Positions 17,612-25,789 of a stretch of 64,000 nucleotides of DNA are shown here, in pieces (position 1 is the stretch's first letter; the number at the start of each line of letters is the position of its first letter). Source of the stretch: Prevotella sp. (GTDB lineage Bacteria > Bacteroidota > Bacteroidia > Bacteroidales > Bacteroidaceae); assembly GCA_022486815.1 (NCBI GenBank), contig JAKVJW010000006.1, forward strand, positions 1 to 64,000. The letters are read 5' to 3'. Below the pieces are notes generated by a model, which was not told where the DNA came from, made no database searches, and worked only from the letters and a program-made list of their open reading frames with translations. The translations under genes and the position numbers were made by a program.

Positions 17612-18739
17612 TTAGTCGTTCAGCAGCATTGGCATCAAGAGCATTAGTATTTCACTGTTTTCCGGTTGCGTAGCTGGATAGACTATACCTGCGCGGGAAG
17701 GATCAGCTAGTTCCATAATGATTTCATCACTCTCGAGGTTGGTCAGGATTTCCTGCAGGCTTGTACCTTTGAAACCGATGCTCATGCTTTGGCCACTGTA
17801 GTCACAAGATAACTGTTCTTTGGCTGAAGTAGCGAAATCCAGATCTTCTGAATTGAGTTCCAGTTTTCCATTTCCCAGTTGGAAACGAACGAGTTCACTA
17901 CTTTCACTGGCGAAAGGAATGACGCGACGCAGAGCACTAAGCAAACTCTTACGGTCTATAGTGAGTTTGTTAGGGTTGTCATTTGGAATAACAGAATTAT
18001 AATTTGGATAACGGCCTTCGATGAGACGGCAGTTTAAAATGCTGTTGTTGAATTTGATTTCTGAATTATGCCCGTTGAAGCGGATTGTCACATCACCGCT
18101 GTCGCGTCCCAGTATATTTTTCAGAAGGGTAGAAGGTTTCTTCGGCAGGATAAAAGCGCTTGGAGCATCACTCTTGATTCCATAGAATTTGTTGCGCACC
18201 AATTTATGTCCGTCACTGGATACAATATTCAGACTCTCTGCAGTGAGGTCAAAATAAACACCATTCATTACCGGACGCAGTTCGTCATCTGCTGTGGCGA
18301 AGAGAGACCGTGTAAGATTGTCCACCAGAATACCTGCATCAAGTGTTATGGTTGTCGTATCTTCACTATCTACTTTCTGGGCGTGGGGATATTCCTCGGC
18401 ACTCTGGGCAGTAAAACTGTATAGTCCGTTCAGATATGTAACCTTGATATTGAAAGTATCCATATCAATTTCAAAGTTGAGTGGTTGCTCCGGCAATTCT
18501 TTTACTGCATCAAGGATCGTGCGACTGGGAATAGCAAAGTTGCCATCACCTTCTGCACTGTCCAGCTTCAAAGTGCTCTGCATAATATTTTCACTATCAC
18601 TGGCTGTGATGGACAGCAGACCATCACTGACCTGAAAAAGAAAACAATCAAGGATTGGCAACGAATTCTTGCTGTTGATCACCCTGGAGAGCGTGTTAAG
18701 GCAACTACTCAGTGCCGTACTGGATAATGTAAATCTCAT
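17612..18739 (-). CDS. dnaN: DNA polymerase III beta subunit (sliding clamp)
   Basis: The 375-aa protein begins 'MRFTLSSTALSSCLNTLSRVINSKNSLPILDCFLFQV' and contains 'EYPHAQKV', 'RPVMNGVYFDL', 'IEGRYPNYNSVIP' and the C-terminal 'YPATQPENSEILMLLMPMLLND', all hallmarks of the three-domain clamp. It is the first gene of the dnaN-exo-coaBC-recN group and is transcribed divergently from the DUF3127 gene. Confidence 0.97.
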   Translation of the reverse strand: MRFTLSSTALSSCLNTLSRVINSKNSLPILDCFLFQVSDGLLSITASDSENIMQSTLKLDSAEGDGNFAIPSRTILDAVKELPEQPLNFEIDMDTFNIKVTYLNGLYSFTAQSAEEYPHAQKVDSEDTTTITLDAGILVDNLTRSLFATADDELRPVMNGVYFDLTAESLNIVSSDGHKLVRNKFYGIKSDAPSAFILPKKPSTLLKNILGRDSGDVTIRFNGHNSEIKFNNSILNCRLIEGRYPNYNSVIPNDNPNKLTIDRKSLLSALRRVIPFASESSELVRFQLGNGKLELNSEDLDFATSAKEQLSCDYSGQSMSIGFKGTSLQEILTNLESDEIIMELADPSRAGIVYPATQPENSEILMLLMPMLLND

Positions 18740-18803
18740 GAGTATGTATTTTTATGTTTTGTGCGAATATTATTCAGGATATTATCCTGCATCTTGTAAT
18801 GCA

Positions 18804-18835
18804 CAAAAATACGAAAATATGTGTAGATAAACAAA
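18804..18835 (-). promoter_or_regulatory. dnaN promoter
   Basis: On the minus strand, -33 TTTG (18832-18835), a 20-nt spacer and -7 TATTTTTG (18804-18811) match the consensus exactly. The leader to the dnaN ATG would be about 55-60 nt. Confidence 0.75.
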
Positions 18836-18850
18836 AATTAGCTTAGAAAA

Positions 18851-18882
18851 TTTCGGTTTTTAGAACTATTTTAGTAATTTCG
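18851..18882 (+). promoter_or_regulatory. Probable promoter of the DUF3127 gene
   Basis: TTTC (18851-18854), a 20-nt spacer and TAATTTCG (18875-18882) fit the consensus with one mismatch in each box, placed 33 nt before the ATG. Confidence 0.5.
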
Positions 18883-18915
18883 CAGTCTAACAATCAAATA
18901 TATAAAGTATACAAT

Positions 18916-19347
18916 ATGGAAATTCAAGGAAAGATTATTGCGGTTCTCCCAAAGCAGGGTGGTACATCAAAGCGAACGGGAAATCAGTGGGCATCGCAGG
19001 ATTATGTTATAGAAACTCATGAACAATATCCTCGTAAATGTGCTTTCCGGGTCTTCGGTGAAGATAAAATTAACCAGTTTGCTATCAAAAGTGGCGAAGA
19101 ATTAACAGTTTCTTTTGATATTGATGCCCATGAATACCAAGGCCGCTGGTTCAATAATATTACTGCCTGGCAGGTACAGCGTGTTGATCCTGCTGCTGTT
19201 CAGGCCAGTATGGAGGGCAGTCAGCCTCAGGACAATGCTGCTCCCTTTGCTGCAGGTGCTTCTCCTGCATCTGATAATGGTGCCCAGGCTCCATTCCCTC
19301 CTGCTCCAGAAGATGCAAATGGCAGTGCAGACGATTTACCTTTCTAA
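18916..19347 (+). CDS. DUF3127 (putative single-stranded DNA-binding) protein
   Basis: The N-terminal about 95 residues ('MEIQGKIIAVLPKQGGTSKRTGNQWASQDYVIETHEQYPRKCAFRVFG...WFNNITAWQVQRV') match the DUF3127 family, a Bacteroidota OB-fold-like domain. The C-terminal part is a low-complexity Ala/Pro/Ser/Gln-rich tail ending 'ANGSADDLPF', which strongly resembles the acidic 'DDLPF/DDDIPF' interaction tip of SSB proteins. That ending supports a role in DNA metabolism, perhaps as an accessory ssDNA-binding protein. It is divergent from dnaN. Confidence 0.88.
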   Translation: MEIQGKIIAVLPKQGGTSKRTGNQWASQDYVIETHEQYPRKCAFRVFGEDKINQFAIKSGEELTVSFDIDAHEYQGRWFNNITAWQVQRVDPAAVQASMEGSQPQDNAAPFAAGASPASDNGAQAPFPPAPEDANGSADDLPF

Positions 19348-19365
19348 GGTCATATTTTAAAGTAA

Positions 19366-19446
19366 CTCGTTAGCGGAATTCATTTAGTGCTATACCGATT
19401 ATCAGTACAGCACATGATCATTTCTCCCTGTTTGATTCCACTAACG
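19366..19446. repeat. Intergenic inverted-repeat element, copy 1 of a dispersed family
   Basis: CGTTAGCGGAAT (19368-19379) is mirrored by ATTCCACTAACG (19435-19446), 11 of 12 positions. Inside lies a second stem, GTGCTATAC (19387-19395) with GTACAGCAC (19405-19413). The left 27 nt (19366-19392) match 23 of 27 positions of the element at 40684. It sits between two convergent genes. The rest of 19447-19636 shows nothing I recognise. Confidence 0.55.
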
Positions 19447-19636
19447 GATATAAAAATAGTATTTAGTAGACGAAAGCGTGTTTCAGGATGAAATATATTC
19501 TTGAATATTTTACATCCTGATTTTGAATAGTAGAAAAAGCTGTTTTCAACTCCAACAAGACAAGGAAAGGAGTGAGAATGGCTTTTTCTTTTCTTCTTAT
19601 TATTGAAAATAGAGGATAGCAACCATTCGTTTGTTT

Positions 19637-21328
19637 TCAACGGATAGTAGCCTTTTGCAGGAATTTTTGATATTCTTGTTCGTAACCATTGAATACATTA
19701 ATGTCTACTTCTCCATGAATGCCTTGCACACGGCCATCAGGACACAACTGCCAGAAAGCCAACCTTATATCCGGTTTATATTCTCCGTAATGAGCAATCC
19801 AAATATAATAGTTTCGTTTAATGTCAGGAGCACTGTTCAGATATTTATTGACGAATATTTGGTTTATATACAAAATAGGTCTTGTTCCGGTATAGTGCTG
19901 TACGATTCCTAACCAAGTACGGACACGGCTGAAAAGAACTTTTGGTCCTCCCATTTTCCGGATTTGGCTCGGGTAAGGTTCTACATCAAGAACAGGTGGA
20001 AGATCTCCCTTCTCGAATCTTGACCGTTTTAGATAAAATCTCGCTTGCTCTGCCGGGCTGGTATGAATGGAGAAAAAATGGTATGTCCCCACATGGTATC
20101 CGTAGGCCTTAGCTTTTCGGTAGTCGCGGTAATAATACGGATTGAATACATTTATCCCTTCTGTGTTTTTGATGAAAATGAATTTTAGCGGATAGTTGAC
20201 CGTACCCGTTATGGCTTTCTTGCTTATATCGCCGAGATGAGTGATGTGCAGGTTTGCCCAGTCTATCGCATAGTAATGTTTGCGCCGGCGACCTTTGATA
20301 TGTTGATATTTGGAGATGTCAATGCCGTACACTCGATCGGAATTATAGACCAATCGTTCTCCCAGATAGATATTGTTTTTCCATTCGCCTATACGGAGTC
20401 TCTTTTTCCGAGATACGGAAAAGCCGAAACCATTGCGCTTGCCGTCAGTCCAGTGCCCTTCGTAATATGAACCGTCATTGTCCAGATGGGCACCTTGGCC
20501 GTTGGGGAGAAACTGATGGTCAAGTTCTCCTATATACACCCCTGCTGAATCCGGGCGTTCATTCCACTTGATGTGGTCTCTTATAGATTTGCTTGTGCCA
20601 AGGACAATGTATCGGGCTAAAGGTAAGGGTTGACTTATTATGCCTTTGGGTTTCTTTTTCAGGTCAGTTTGAATGATGAGGAAGTGATGGGGCAGAGTTT
20701 TGACAAGGTGACAGTTTTCTTCTATGGTGTCTCCTTTCGTGTTCTTGTATACAACTTTGAAATAGACCTTATACGCGATATGTAATCGGGCACTGTCCTT
20801 CTTCACTTTGTTAAGCGTATTCAACTCCTGTTCAATCTTCCGGTATTGCCTGACCTTCCGTATTCCGTAATCCGCAATCATTCCATATCCTACATCACGT
20901 ACATCGTGTACGTGGGCATAGTATCGGAGATCATCTACGATATTATGCAGACTAATGATCTGATTCTTAAGGGAATCCACGTGAATCTTCAAGAGCTTTT
21001 TTACCTCTTCAGAACTATATTTGTGTCGGACAAGAGAATTGTCGAAAACAGTGAGCAAATGTCCTCTACAGGAAGGAATTAAGGCCCATCGGTCAATCCA
21101 GCATGCAGCAGTATTGAGGGTATCTGTATTGAATGATAGAACAGGACGCCCTTTCAGCGTAAGTTCATAACATGAGATACACTTGACTTTAGCCTCACTT
21201 TTGTGAATTTCTTTATGGTCAACTCTATAAGTTGAAATGACAGCAATCAGGAGAGCTGCCAGTAAGAGTGAGAAACTGGCTATTCCAAGTTTTTTCTTAA
21301 CAGAAACAGGTTTAATCTTTTCTTGCAT
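19637..21328 (-). CDS. Membrane-anchored MORN-repeat GH25 lysozyme-like hydrolase
   Basis: The order is a basic N-terminus, a signal anchor (about 14-33), a region of unknown fold (about 40-255), two or so MORN repeats (about 264-320, 'GSYYEGHWTDGKRNGFGF') and a C-terminal GH25 domain (about 332-555). GH25 motifs are 'GIDISKYQ' (Asp337), 'FIKNTEGINVFNP', 'GTYHFFS' and 'PPVLDVEP' (Asp448/Glu450), so the acid catalysts appear present. GH25 enzymes cleave the MurNAc-GlcNAc bond. The MORN part may bind lipid or protein, or place the enzyme in the envelope. It diverges from the MaoC gene, with both promoters in the 116-bp gap. Confidence 0.85.
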   Translation of the reverse strand: MQEKIKPVSVKKKLGIASFSLLLAALLIAVISTYRVDHKEIHKSEAKVKCISCYELTLKGRPVLSFNTDTLNTAACWIDRWALIPSCRGHLLTVFDNSLVRHKYSSEEVKKLLKIHVDSLKNQIISLHNIVDDLRYYAHVHDVRDVGYGMIADYGIRKVRQYRKIEQELNTLNKVKKDSARLHIAYKVYFKVVYKNTKGDTIEENCHLVKTLPHHFLIIQTDLKKKPKGIISQPLPLARYIVLGTSKSIRDHIKWNERPDSAGVYIGELDHQFLPNGQGAHLDNDGSYYEGHWTDGKRNGFGFSVSRKKRLRIGEWKNNIYLGERLVYNSDRVYGIDISKYQHIKGRRRKHYYAIDWANLHITHLGDISKKAITGTVNYPLKFIFIKNTEGINVFNPYYYRDYRKAKAYGYHVGTYHFFSIHTSPAEQARFYLKRSRFEKGDLPPVLDVEPYPSQIRKMGGPKVLFSRVRTWLGIVQHYTGTRPILYINQIFVNKYLNSAPDIKRNYYIWIAHYGEYKPDIRLAFWQLCPDGRVQGIHGEVDINVFNGYEQEYQKFLQKATIR

Positions 21329-21335
21329 TTACACG

Positions 21336-21343
21336 CAAAAGTA
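21336..21343 (-). promoter_or_regulatory. -7 box for the MORN-GH25 gene
   Basis: The minus strand reads TACTTTTG, matching TAnnTTTG, 8 nt upstream of the ATG at 21328. No clear -33 TTTG is visible at 19-20 nt and the leader would be very short, so confidence is limited. Confidence 0.4.
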
Positions 21344-21387
21344 CATAAGATTTTTGGGATTCATTTATAAAATTCAGAATTTATTGT

Positions 21388-21395
21388 TAACTTTG
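21388..21395 (+). promoter_or_regulatory. -7 box for the MaoC gene
   Basis: TAACTTTG matches TAnnTTTG, with TTTA (21364-21367) 20 nt upstream in the -33 position. The ATG at 21445 lies 49 nt downstream. Confidence 0.6.
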
Positions 21396-21444
21396 CAAAA
21401 TCTGAAATCTTGCAACTACAAGTAATCGAATTTAAACATACGAT

Positions 21445-21909
21445 ATGGAAAAATTAGTCATCAATAGTTTTGAAGAATTCTCCGCTCACTTAGGCGAGCA
21501 ATTAGGTGTTTCTGATTGGGTGAAAATTGATCAGGATCGAATTAATCTTTTTGCAGATGCTACACTTGATCATCAGTGGATCCATGTTGATGTAGCCAAA
21601 GCTAAGGAGGAGAGTCCTTATAAGAGTACTATTGCTCATGGTTACCTGACACTTTCCCTTCTTCCTTATCTATGGGGGCAGATCATTCAGGTAAACAATC
21701 TTAAAATGATGGTTAACTATGGTATGGACAAGATGCGTTTCGGCTGTCCTGTTCTTTCCGGTTCCAGACTTAGACTGGTCACCAGTCTGTCTTCAATAGA
21801 GAATCTGAGAGGTATCTGCAAAGTTGTAATTGATTTTAAAATGGAAATAGAAGGGCAGAAGAAGCCTGCTTTGAAAGGGCTGGCGAGTTTCTTGTATTAT
21901 TTCAAGTAA
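21445..21909 (+). CDS. MaoC-family dehydratase ((R)-specific enoyl-CoA hydratase-like)
   Basis: This single hot-dog domain of 154 aa carries the hydratase-2 motif 'FADATLDHQWIHVDVAKAKEESPYKSTIAHGYLTLSLLP', including the catalytic Asp and His ('DATLDHQWIH'). 'NYGMDKMRFGCPVLSGSRLRL' is also typical. It should hydrate or dehydrate short or medium acyl-CoA esters in the cytoplasm. The biological substrate is unknown; a fatty-acid operon is not adjacent. Confidence 0.9.
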   Translation: MEKLVINSFEEFSAHLGEQLGVSDWVKIDQDRINLFADATLDHQWIHVDVAKAKEESPYKSTIAHGYLTLSLLPYLWGQIIQVNNLKMMVNYGMDKMRFGCPVLSGSRLRLVTSLSSIENLRGICKVVIDFKMEIEGQKKPALKGLASFLYYFK

Positions 21910-22017
21910 GGTTCTTATTTCCCAGACAGGTCAGGTTTGGAGACTGAATTTATAATCAGGTAATTCGCATCATTCATATTATATCCGTCTATCTTTCCAC
22001 CGTATGATATCTCTTAG

Positions 22018-22479
22018 ATGATTTATTTTGTAATTGCTGTTACTATTGTCTATATCATTTACATGACATATAAGAAAGGAGAGCCGCTGTCCAGTATCTC
22101 CGAGATTTCTTATGTGGCTAAGCATCATTGGGAATTTATAGCATATATGCTCTTTCTGGCTGTCTATGTCCTCCCGGTAATGTACAAGAAGAGTTCTCCC
22201 TGTACGCGTTTTCTGACCTATTTTACAGCATTGGGAATGCTTATGGCTATTATTACGCCAGTATTCCGTACGCATGGTGCCATTTTTCATGATGTGGGTG
22301 GAGTAATTACCTGTGTGGCCTGTCAAACTTGTATCCTGTTGAATCGTCCGATCTTCCTTTTAGCCTGGTTTCCCTATATTTTCTTTTTTCTTTTTATGAG
22401 AAAAGAAAATCATAGTCACCCGGTGTTTTGGGCAGAGATGACTGTCTTGGAAAATATGTTTATGTATAGTTTGATCTGA
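22018..22479 (+). CDS. Small polytopic membrane protein of unknown function
   Basis: The 153 residues form four or five hydrophobic segments ('MIYFVIAVTIVYIIYMTY', 'HHWEFIAYMLFLAVYVLPVMY', 'FLTYFTALGMLMAIITPVF', 'VGGVITCVACQTCILLNRPIFLLAWFPYIFFFLFM'). It starts at the ATG 22018, 108 bp after the MaoC gene. I do not recognise a family. The Cys-rich stretch 'TCVACQTC' inside a membrane segment is notable. The following 22480-22686 contains no gene I can support. Confidence 0.6.
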   Translation: MIYFVIAVTIVYIIYMTYKKGEPLSSISEISYVAKHHWEFIAYMLFLAVYVLPVMYKKSSPCTRFLTYFTALGMLMAIITPVFRTHGAIFHDVGGVITCVACQTCILLNRPIFLLAWFPYIFFFLFMRKENHSHPVFWAEMTVLENMFMYSLI

Positions 22480-22686
22480 TCAGACCATTTTATGCCGTTG
22501 GATGTCTATGGCTGACTTTTTACTCTTTGTATAAGTCTTTGTATGGATTGTCATAGACAGAAAGTCCCTTTCTTATAACGAATACTGGAAATTGCAAGAA
22601 AGGTAATCCTTATTACAATAACGGAGAATCGGCGATAGTTCTAGCTGGCAAATGTCCGGATTTACCCCCAAAGAAGATGAGAATAA

Positions 22687-22720
22687 AAAAGGGAAGTATC
22701 TTTAGTGATATTTCCCTTTT
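22687..22720 (-). terminator. Terminator of the tandem tRNA-Arg transcript
   Basis: On the minus strand AAAAGGGAA...TTCCCTTTT forms a long stem with an inner TATC/GATA extension, followed by TTTTTTATTC. It begins 2 nt after the second tRNA. Confidence 0.85.
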
Positions 22721-22721
22721 G

Positions 22722-22795
22722 TGACCCCGCAGGGATTCAAACCCTGAACCTTCTGATCCGTAGTCAGATACTCTATTCAGTTGAGCTACGGAGCC
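22722..22795 (-). tRNA. tRNA-Arg (anticodon ACG), downstream copy
   Basis: The minus strand folds with acceptor GGCTCCG/CGGGGTC (G2-U71 and U4-G69 wobbles), discriminator A, anticodon stem TCTGA/TCAGA, loop CTACGGA (anticodon ACG) and T-loop GGTTTGAATC. CCA is not encoded. The A34 would be expected to become inosine and read CGN codons. Confidence 0.93.
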
Positions 22796-22823
22796 TAATC
22801 ATTATGTTGCTATCCGGAAAATG

Positions 22824-22897
22824 TGACTCCGCAGGGATTCAAACCCTGAACCTTCTGATCCGTAGTCAGATACTCTATTCAGTTGAGCTACGGGGCC
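22824..22897 (-). tRNA. tRNA-Arg (anticodon ACG), upstream copy
   Basis: The body is identical to the other copy, but the acceptor is GGCCCCG/CGGAGTC. This gives a C4-A69 mismatch in addition to the G2-U71 wobble. Swapping the 3' halves of the two copies would give better pairing in both genes. This is the promoter-proximal copy of the pair. Confidence 0.9.
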
Positions 22898-22917
22898 TAT
22901 TTTCTTTTAAGCGATTG

Positions 22918-22949
22918 CAAAGGTACGGTTTTATTTTTTAAAAACCAAA
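22918..22949 (-). promoter_or_regulatory. Promoter of the tandem tRNA-Arg(ACG) genes
   Basis: On the minus strand, -33 TTTG (22946-22949), a 20-nt spacer and -7 TACCTTTG (22918-22925) are a perfect match. The first tRNA starts 21 nt downstream. Confidence 0.85.
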
Positions 22950-22968
22950 TCTTTTCAAAACTTTTTAT

Positions 22969-23009
22969 AACCACTTTTCCCTGTAGTATGGTCTCAGGAA
23001 AAAGTGGTT
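22969..23009 (-). terminator. Hairpin after htpG
   Basis: CCACTTTTCCCTG (22971-22983) and CAGGAAAAAGTGG (22995-23007) pair almost completely, and the flanking AA/TT extends the stem. It begins 10 nt after the htpG stop. The following tract is A-rich rather than T-rich, so termination is only probable. Confidence 0.5.
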
Positions 23010-23018
23010 GGATGTGGT

Positions 23019-25079
23019 TTAAACTTTGATCATCTCTACTGACCGTTTCATAAACTTATCTAAGGCTTCTCCTTTGAGCATGCCGTTCTGAAGAAGGGAC
23101 AGATCGATGAGTTGATGGACAACAGCATTGCCTGCAGCATAGTTATCCAGAATCTTATTTCTCTTTTCACGCTGGTCATTAACAGCCTTTTCGGTATTCT
23201 TGAGATCATCTTTTTCTGCATCCGTGATTTCCTCCGTTTTCTTTTTACTTTGCTCCTGATGGATAGCAGACAGACGAGCCTGACAACCTTTTAATTCACT
23301 AAGGATAGGTTTCAGAGCTGCTGCATTCTCGTTTTCTTCTTCATCAATGATTTTCTTAACCAGTGGATGATCACTATTGATGACCAAAACGTAACTGTCC
23401 GGCATTTCGTTGTAGAAACCCATACCCGGCTGGAAGTGACTCATGGTCTTCATCCGACGCATATATTCACTTTGTGTGATGACAATAGGCTGACTCTTTT
23501 CGCCGAGTGCCTGTACCTCAACCATAAATTGGGCCTTATCTATTTTTGGCATCTGAGAATGAAATACTTCTGTCAGATTGTCACTTTTATCTTTGTCCAG
23601 ATCTGATTCCTTAGGTGCATCCTTAACGATCAAACGGTCAACGACATCTGCATCAACCCTGCTGAATCGTGTCTTCTCAAGTTTCTGTTCCAGCATGCTC
23701 ACCATAGGCACATCCAGTTCGCCGTCCATAAGGAGTACACTGTAGCCTTTGTTCTTGGCAGCCTGGACAAAAGAATATTGTTCATCCTTGTTAGTCGCAT
23801 AAAGATAGATGAGATTACCGTCTTTGTCCGTCTGGTTCTCCTTGACCAAGGTCTTGTATTCATCGAAGGTGAAATGTTTGCCCTCGACATCTTTGAGGAG
23901 TGCAAAGTCTTTAGCGCGATCATAGAAATCTTCACGGGACAGCATTCCGTAGTTGATGAATATCTTGAGATCATCCCATTTCTTTTCATAGTCCTTACGG
24001 TCTGTTTTGAAAATCTCCTGGAGCCTGTCAGCTACTTTCTTCGTAATGTATACGGAAATCTTTTTCACGTTAGCATCACTCTGGAGATAACTGCGGCTTA
24101 CATTCAGAGGAATATCCGGTGAGTCTATCACACCATGGAGCAAGGTCAGGAAATCGGGTACGATTCCTTCGACATGATCTGTTACGAATACCTGATTACA
24201 ATAGAGTTGAATCTTATTGCGTTGTAAGTCTATATTGCTCTTAATACGTGGAAAGTAGAGGATACCTGTGAGTGTAAAGGGAAAGTCTACATTCAAGTGA
24301 ATCCAGAACAGGGGTTCATCTTCCATCGGATATAAAGCCTTATAGAACTTCTTGTAGTCATCGTCCTTCAGTGTTGAAGGCTTCTTGGTCCATAAGGGTT
24401 CGATGTCGTTGATGATGTTATTCTCATCCGTATCAACTTGTTTTCCGTCTTTCCATGTCGTTTTCTTGCCGAAAACGATGGGGACAGGCATAAATTTACA
24501 ATATTTGTTGAGGAGTTCAGTGATCTTTCCTTTTTCAAGGAATTCCTTGCAGTCATCACTGATATGAAGGATAACATCGGATCCCCGATCAGTCTTGTCT
24601 GCCTCTGATATTTCGAACGACGGACTACCATCACAACTCCATTTTACAGCTTTGGAGCCTTCCTTATAGCTTTTGGTTATAATTTCAACCTTGTCACTGA
24701 CCATAAAGGAAGAATAGAAACCTAATCCAAAATGTCCGATAATGGCATTTGCATTATCCTTGTATTTCGTCAGGAAATCACTAACTCCTGAGAAGGCAAT
24801 CTGATTGATATATTTATCAATTTCTTCTTCCGTCATGCCGATTCCCCGGTCACTGATGGTAATGGTTTTTGCTTTCTCATCCAACTTTATATTTACGGTC
24901 AGATCTCCGGCTTCTCCCTTGAAATCACCCTTTTCTGTGAGAGTTTTTATCTTTTGGGTCGCATCGACCGCATTGGATACCATCTCACGCAAGAAGATTT
25001 CATGATCAGAATATAAAAACTTTTTAATAACGGGGAAAATGTTTTCCGTAGTAACTCCAATATTACCTTTCTTTGCCAT
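23019..25079 (-). CDS. htpG: Molecular chaperone HtpG (Hsp90 family)
   Basis: The 686-aa protein has the GHKL ATPase N-domain ('EIFLREMVSNAVDA', 'ISDRGIGMTEEEI', 'IGHFGLGFYSSFMV', 'GSDVILHI'), the middle-domain signature 'LYFPRIKSNIDLQRNKIQLYCNQVFVTDHVEGIVPDFLTLLHGVIDSPDIPLNVSRS' and a C-terminal dimerisation part. It is an ATP-dependent cytoplasmic chaperone. Length is in the Bacteroidota range, slightly longer than in E. coli because of a charged insertion near the C-terminus ('QSKKKTEEITDAEKDDLKN'). Confidence 0.97.
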   Translation of the reverse strand: MAKKGNIGVTTENIFPVIKKFLYSDHEIFLREMVSNAVDATQKIKTLTEKGDFKGEAGDLTVNIKLDEKAKTITISDRGIGMTEEEIDKYINQIAFSGVSDFLTKYKDNANAIIGHFGLGFYSSFMVSDKVEIITKSYKEGSKAVKWSCDGSPSFEISEADKTDRGSDVILHISDDCKEFLEKGKITELLNKYCKFMPVPIVFGKKTTWKDGKQVDTDENNIINDIEPLWTKKPSTLKDDDYKKFYKALYPMEDEPLFWIHLNVDFPFTLTGILYFPRIKSNIDLQRNKIQLYCNQVFVTDHVEGIVPDFLTLLHGVIDSPDIPLNVSRSYLQSDANVKKISVYITKKVADRLQEIFKTDRKDYEKKWDDLKIFINYGMLSREDFYDRAKDFALLKDVEGKHFTFDEYKTLVKENQTDKDGNLIYLYATNKDEQYSFVQAAKNKGYSVLLMDGELDVPMVSMLEQKLEKTRFSRVDADVVDRLIVKDAPKESDLDKDKSDNLTEVFHSQMPKIDKAQFMVEVQALGEKSQPIVITQSEYMRRMKTMSHFQPGMGFYNEMPDSYVLVINSDHPLVKKIIDEEENENAAALKPILSELKGCQARLSAIHQEQSKKKTEEITDAEKDDLKNTEKAVNDQREKRNKILDNYAAGNAVVHQLIDLSLLQNGMLKGEALDKFMKRSVEMIKV

Positions 25080-25221
25080 ATAAATATGATGTTTTAATTA
25101 TGATTCTAATTTGTCTGTTCTGGTCCGTCTTAGGTGAAACCTGCTCTAAGGAGTTTTGATTGGTCTTTAGCGGGTAGTCTTAAGATGGATGACTCTCTAT
25201 TCACTATTGCAAAATATGTGC

Positions 25222-25229
25222 CAAAAATA
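25222..25229 (-). promoter_or_regulatory. Possible htpG promoter -7 box
   Basis: The minus strand reads TATTTTTG about 140 nt before the htpG ATG. No convincing -33 box lies at 19-20 nt. The 25080-25329 stretch otherwise looks like an untranslated leader, and I reject the plus-strand ORF inside it. Confidence 0.35.
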
Positions 25230-25329
25230 GTAAAGGATGTGGAATATTTTTTCATGGCAGGATTTAAGTGCTTTTTTGTTAACAAGCCTATTGAAGAAAA
25301 TGAAACTGGAAAATTGCTTATAAAAAAAT

Positions 25330-25356
25330 CAGGTTCCGACCAAAAGTCAGAACCTG
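25330..25356 (-). terminator. Terminator after the pepD-lipoprotein pair
   Basis: CAGGTTC (25330-25336) pairs with GAACCTG (25350-25356), with inner GAC/GTC pairing. On the minus strand it is followed by ATTTTTTTATAAG, a clear factor-independent terminator separating this unit from htpG. Confidence 0.8.
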
Positions 25357-25403
25357 TATTAAAGAATAAGGTTAGAATTTAGTAACCTTTATTATTAGCA
25401 AAC

Positions 25404-25781
25404 TCAGTTGTTTTTGAAAGCCACGATCTCTGTCAGATTCTTGTCCATATAAAAAGTCTGACGGTATTTTGATACCTTTCCGTCATTGAGGGTAATCTTA
25501 TACGTTACGGTGACAAACATCAATGTAGAGGTTGGGACACCATACTGAATGTGTGGATGAAACTCTGGCAATTGACGAGTGACCTCATGCATCTTTTCTA
25601 TACGGCCTTTTGTCACGAGAGAAGTCGAGTCCAGTTTGCCGTAACTATCATCGCTAATGTCTCCATAGACCAGATTCTCATTGAGAAAGTTTCTGATCAG
25701 GACCTTGCTCTGATGCTGTTGACCACATCCCGAAAAGAGGAGTAGGGACAGCGTTAGGATGAAAAAGACTCTTGCTTTCAT
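25404..25781 (-). CDS. Small lipoprotein of unknown function
   Basis: A lipoprotein signal peptide ends at 'LLFSGCGQQ' (Cys about 19). The mature about 105 residues contain 'VLIRNFLNENL' and the beta-rich 'VTVTYKITLNDGKVSKYRQTFYMDKNLTEIVAFKNN'. I do not recognise a named domain. It is expected to be anchored in the inner or outer membrane facing the periplasm. It lies 8 bp downstream of pepD and is probably co-transcribed. Confidence 0.75.
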   Translation of the reverse strand: MKARVFFILTLSLLLFSGCGQQHQSKVLIRNFLNENLVYGDISDDSYGKLDSTSLVTKGRIEKMHEVTRQLPEFHPHIQYGVPTSTLMFVTVTYKITLNDGKVSKYRQTFYMDKNLTEIVAFKNN

Positions 25782-25789
25782 CAGTCTTC

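Noticed and set aside
19380-19640. Minus-strand 86-aa ORF
   Set aside because: It overlaps the inverted-repeat element, has no protein-like pattern and no promoter.
22705-22941. ORF 'DPAGIQTLNLLIRSQILYSVELR' repeated twice
   Set aside because: Antisense translation of the two tRNA-Arg(ACG) genes.
25134-25382. Plus-strand 82-aa ORF upstream of htpG
   Set aside because: It covers the htpG leader and a terminator hairpin; composition is not convincing.
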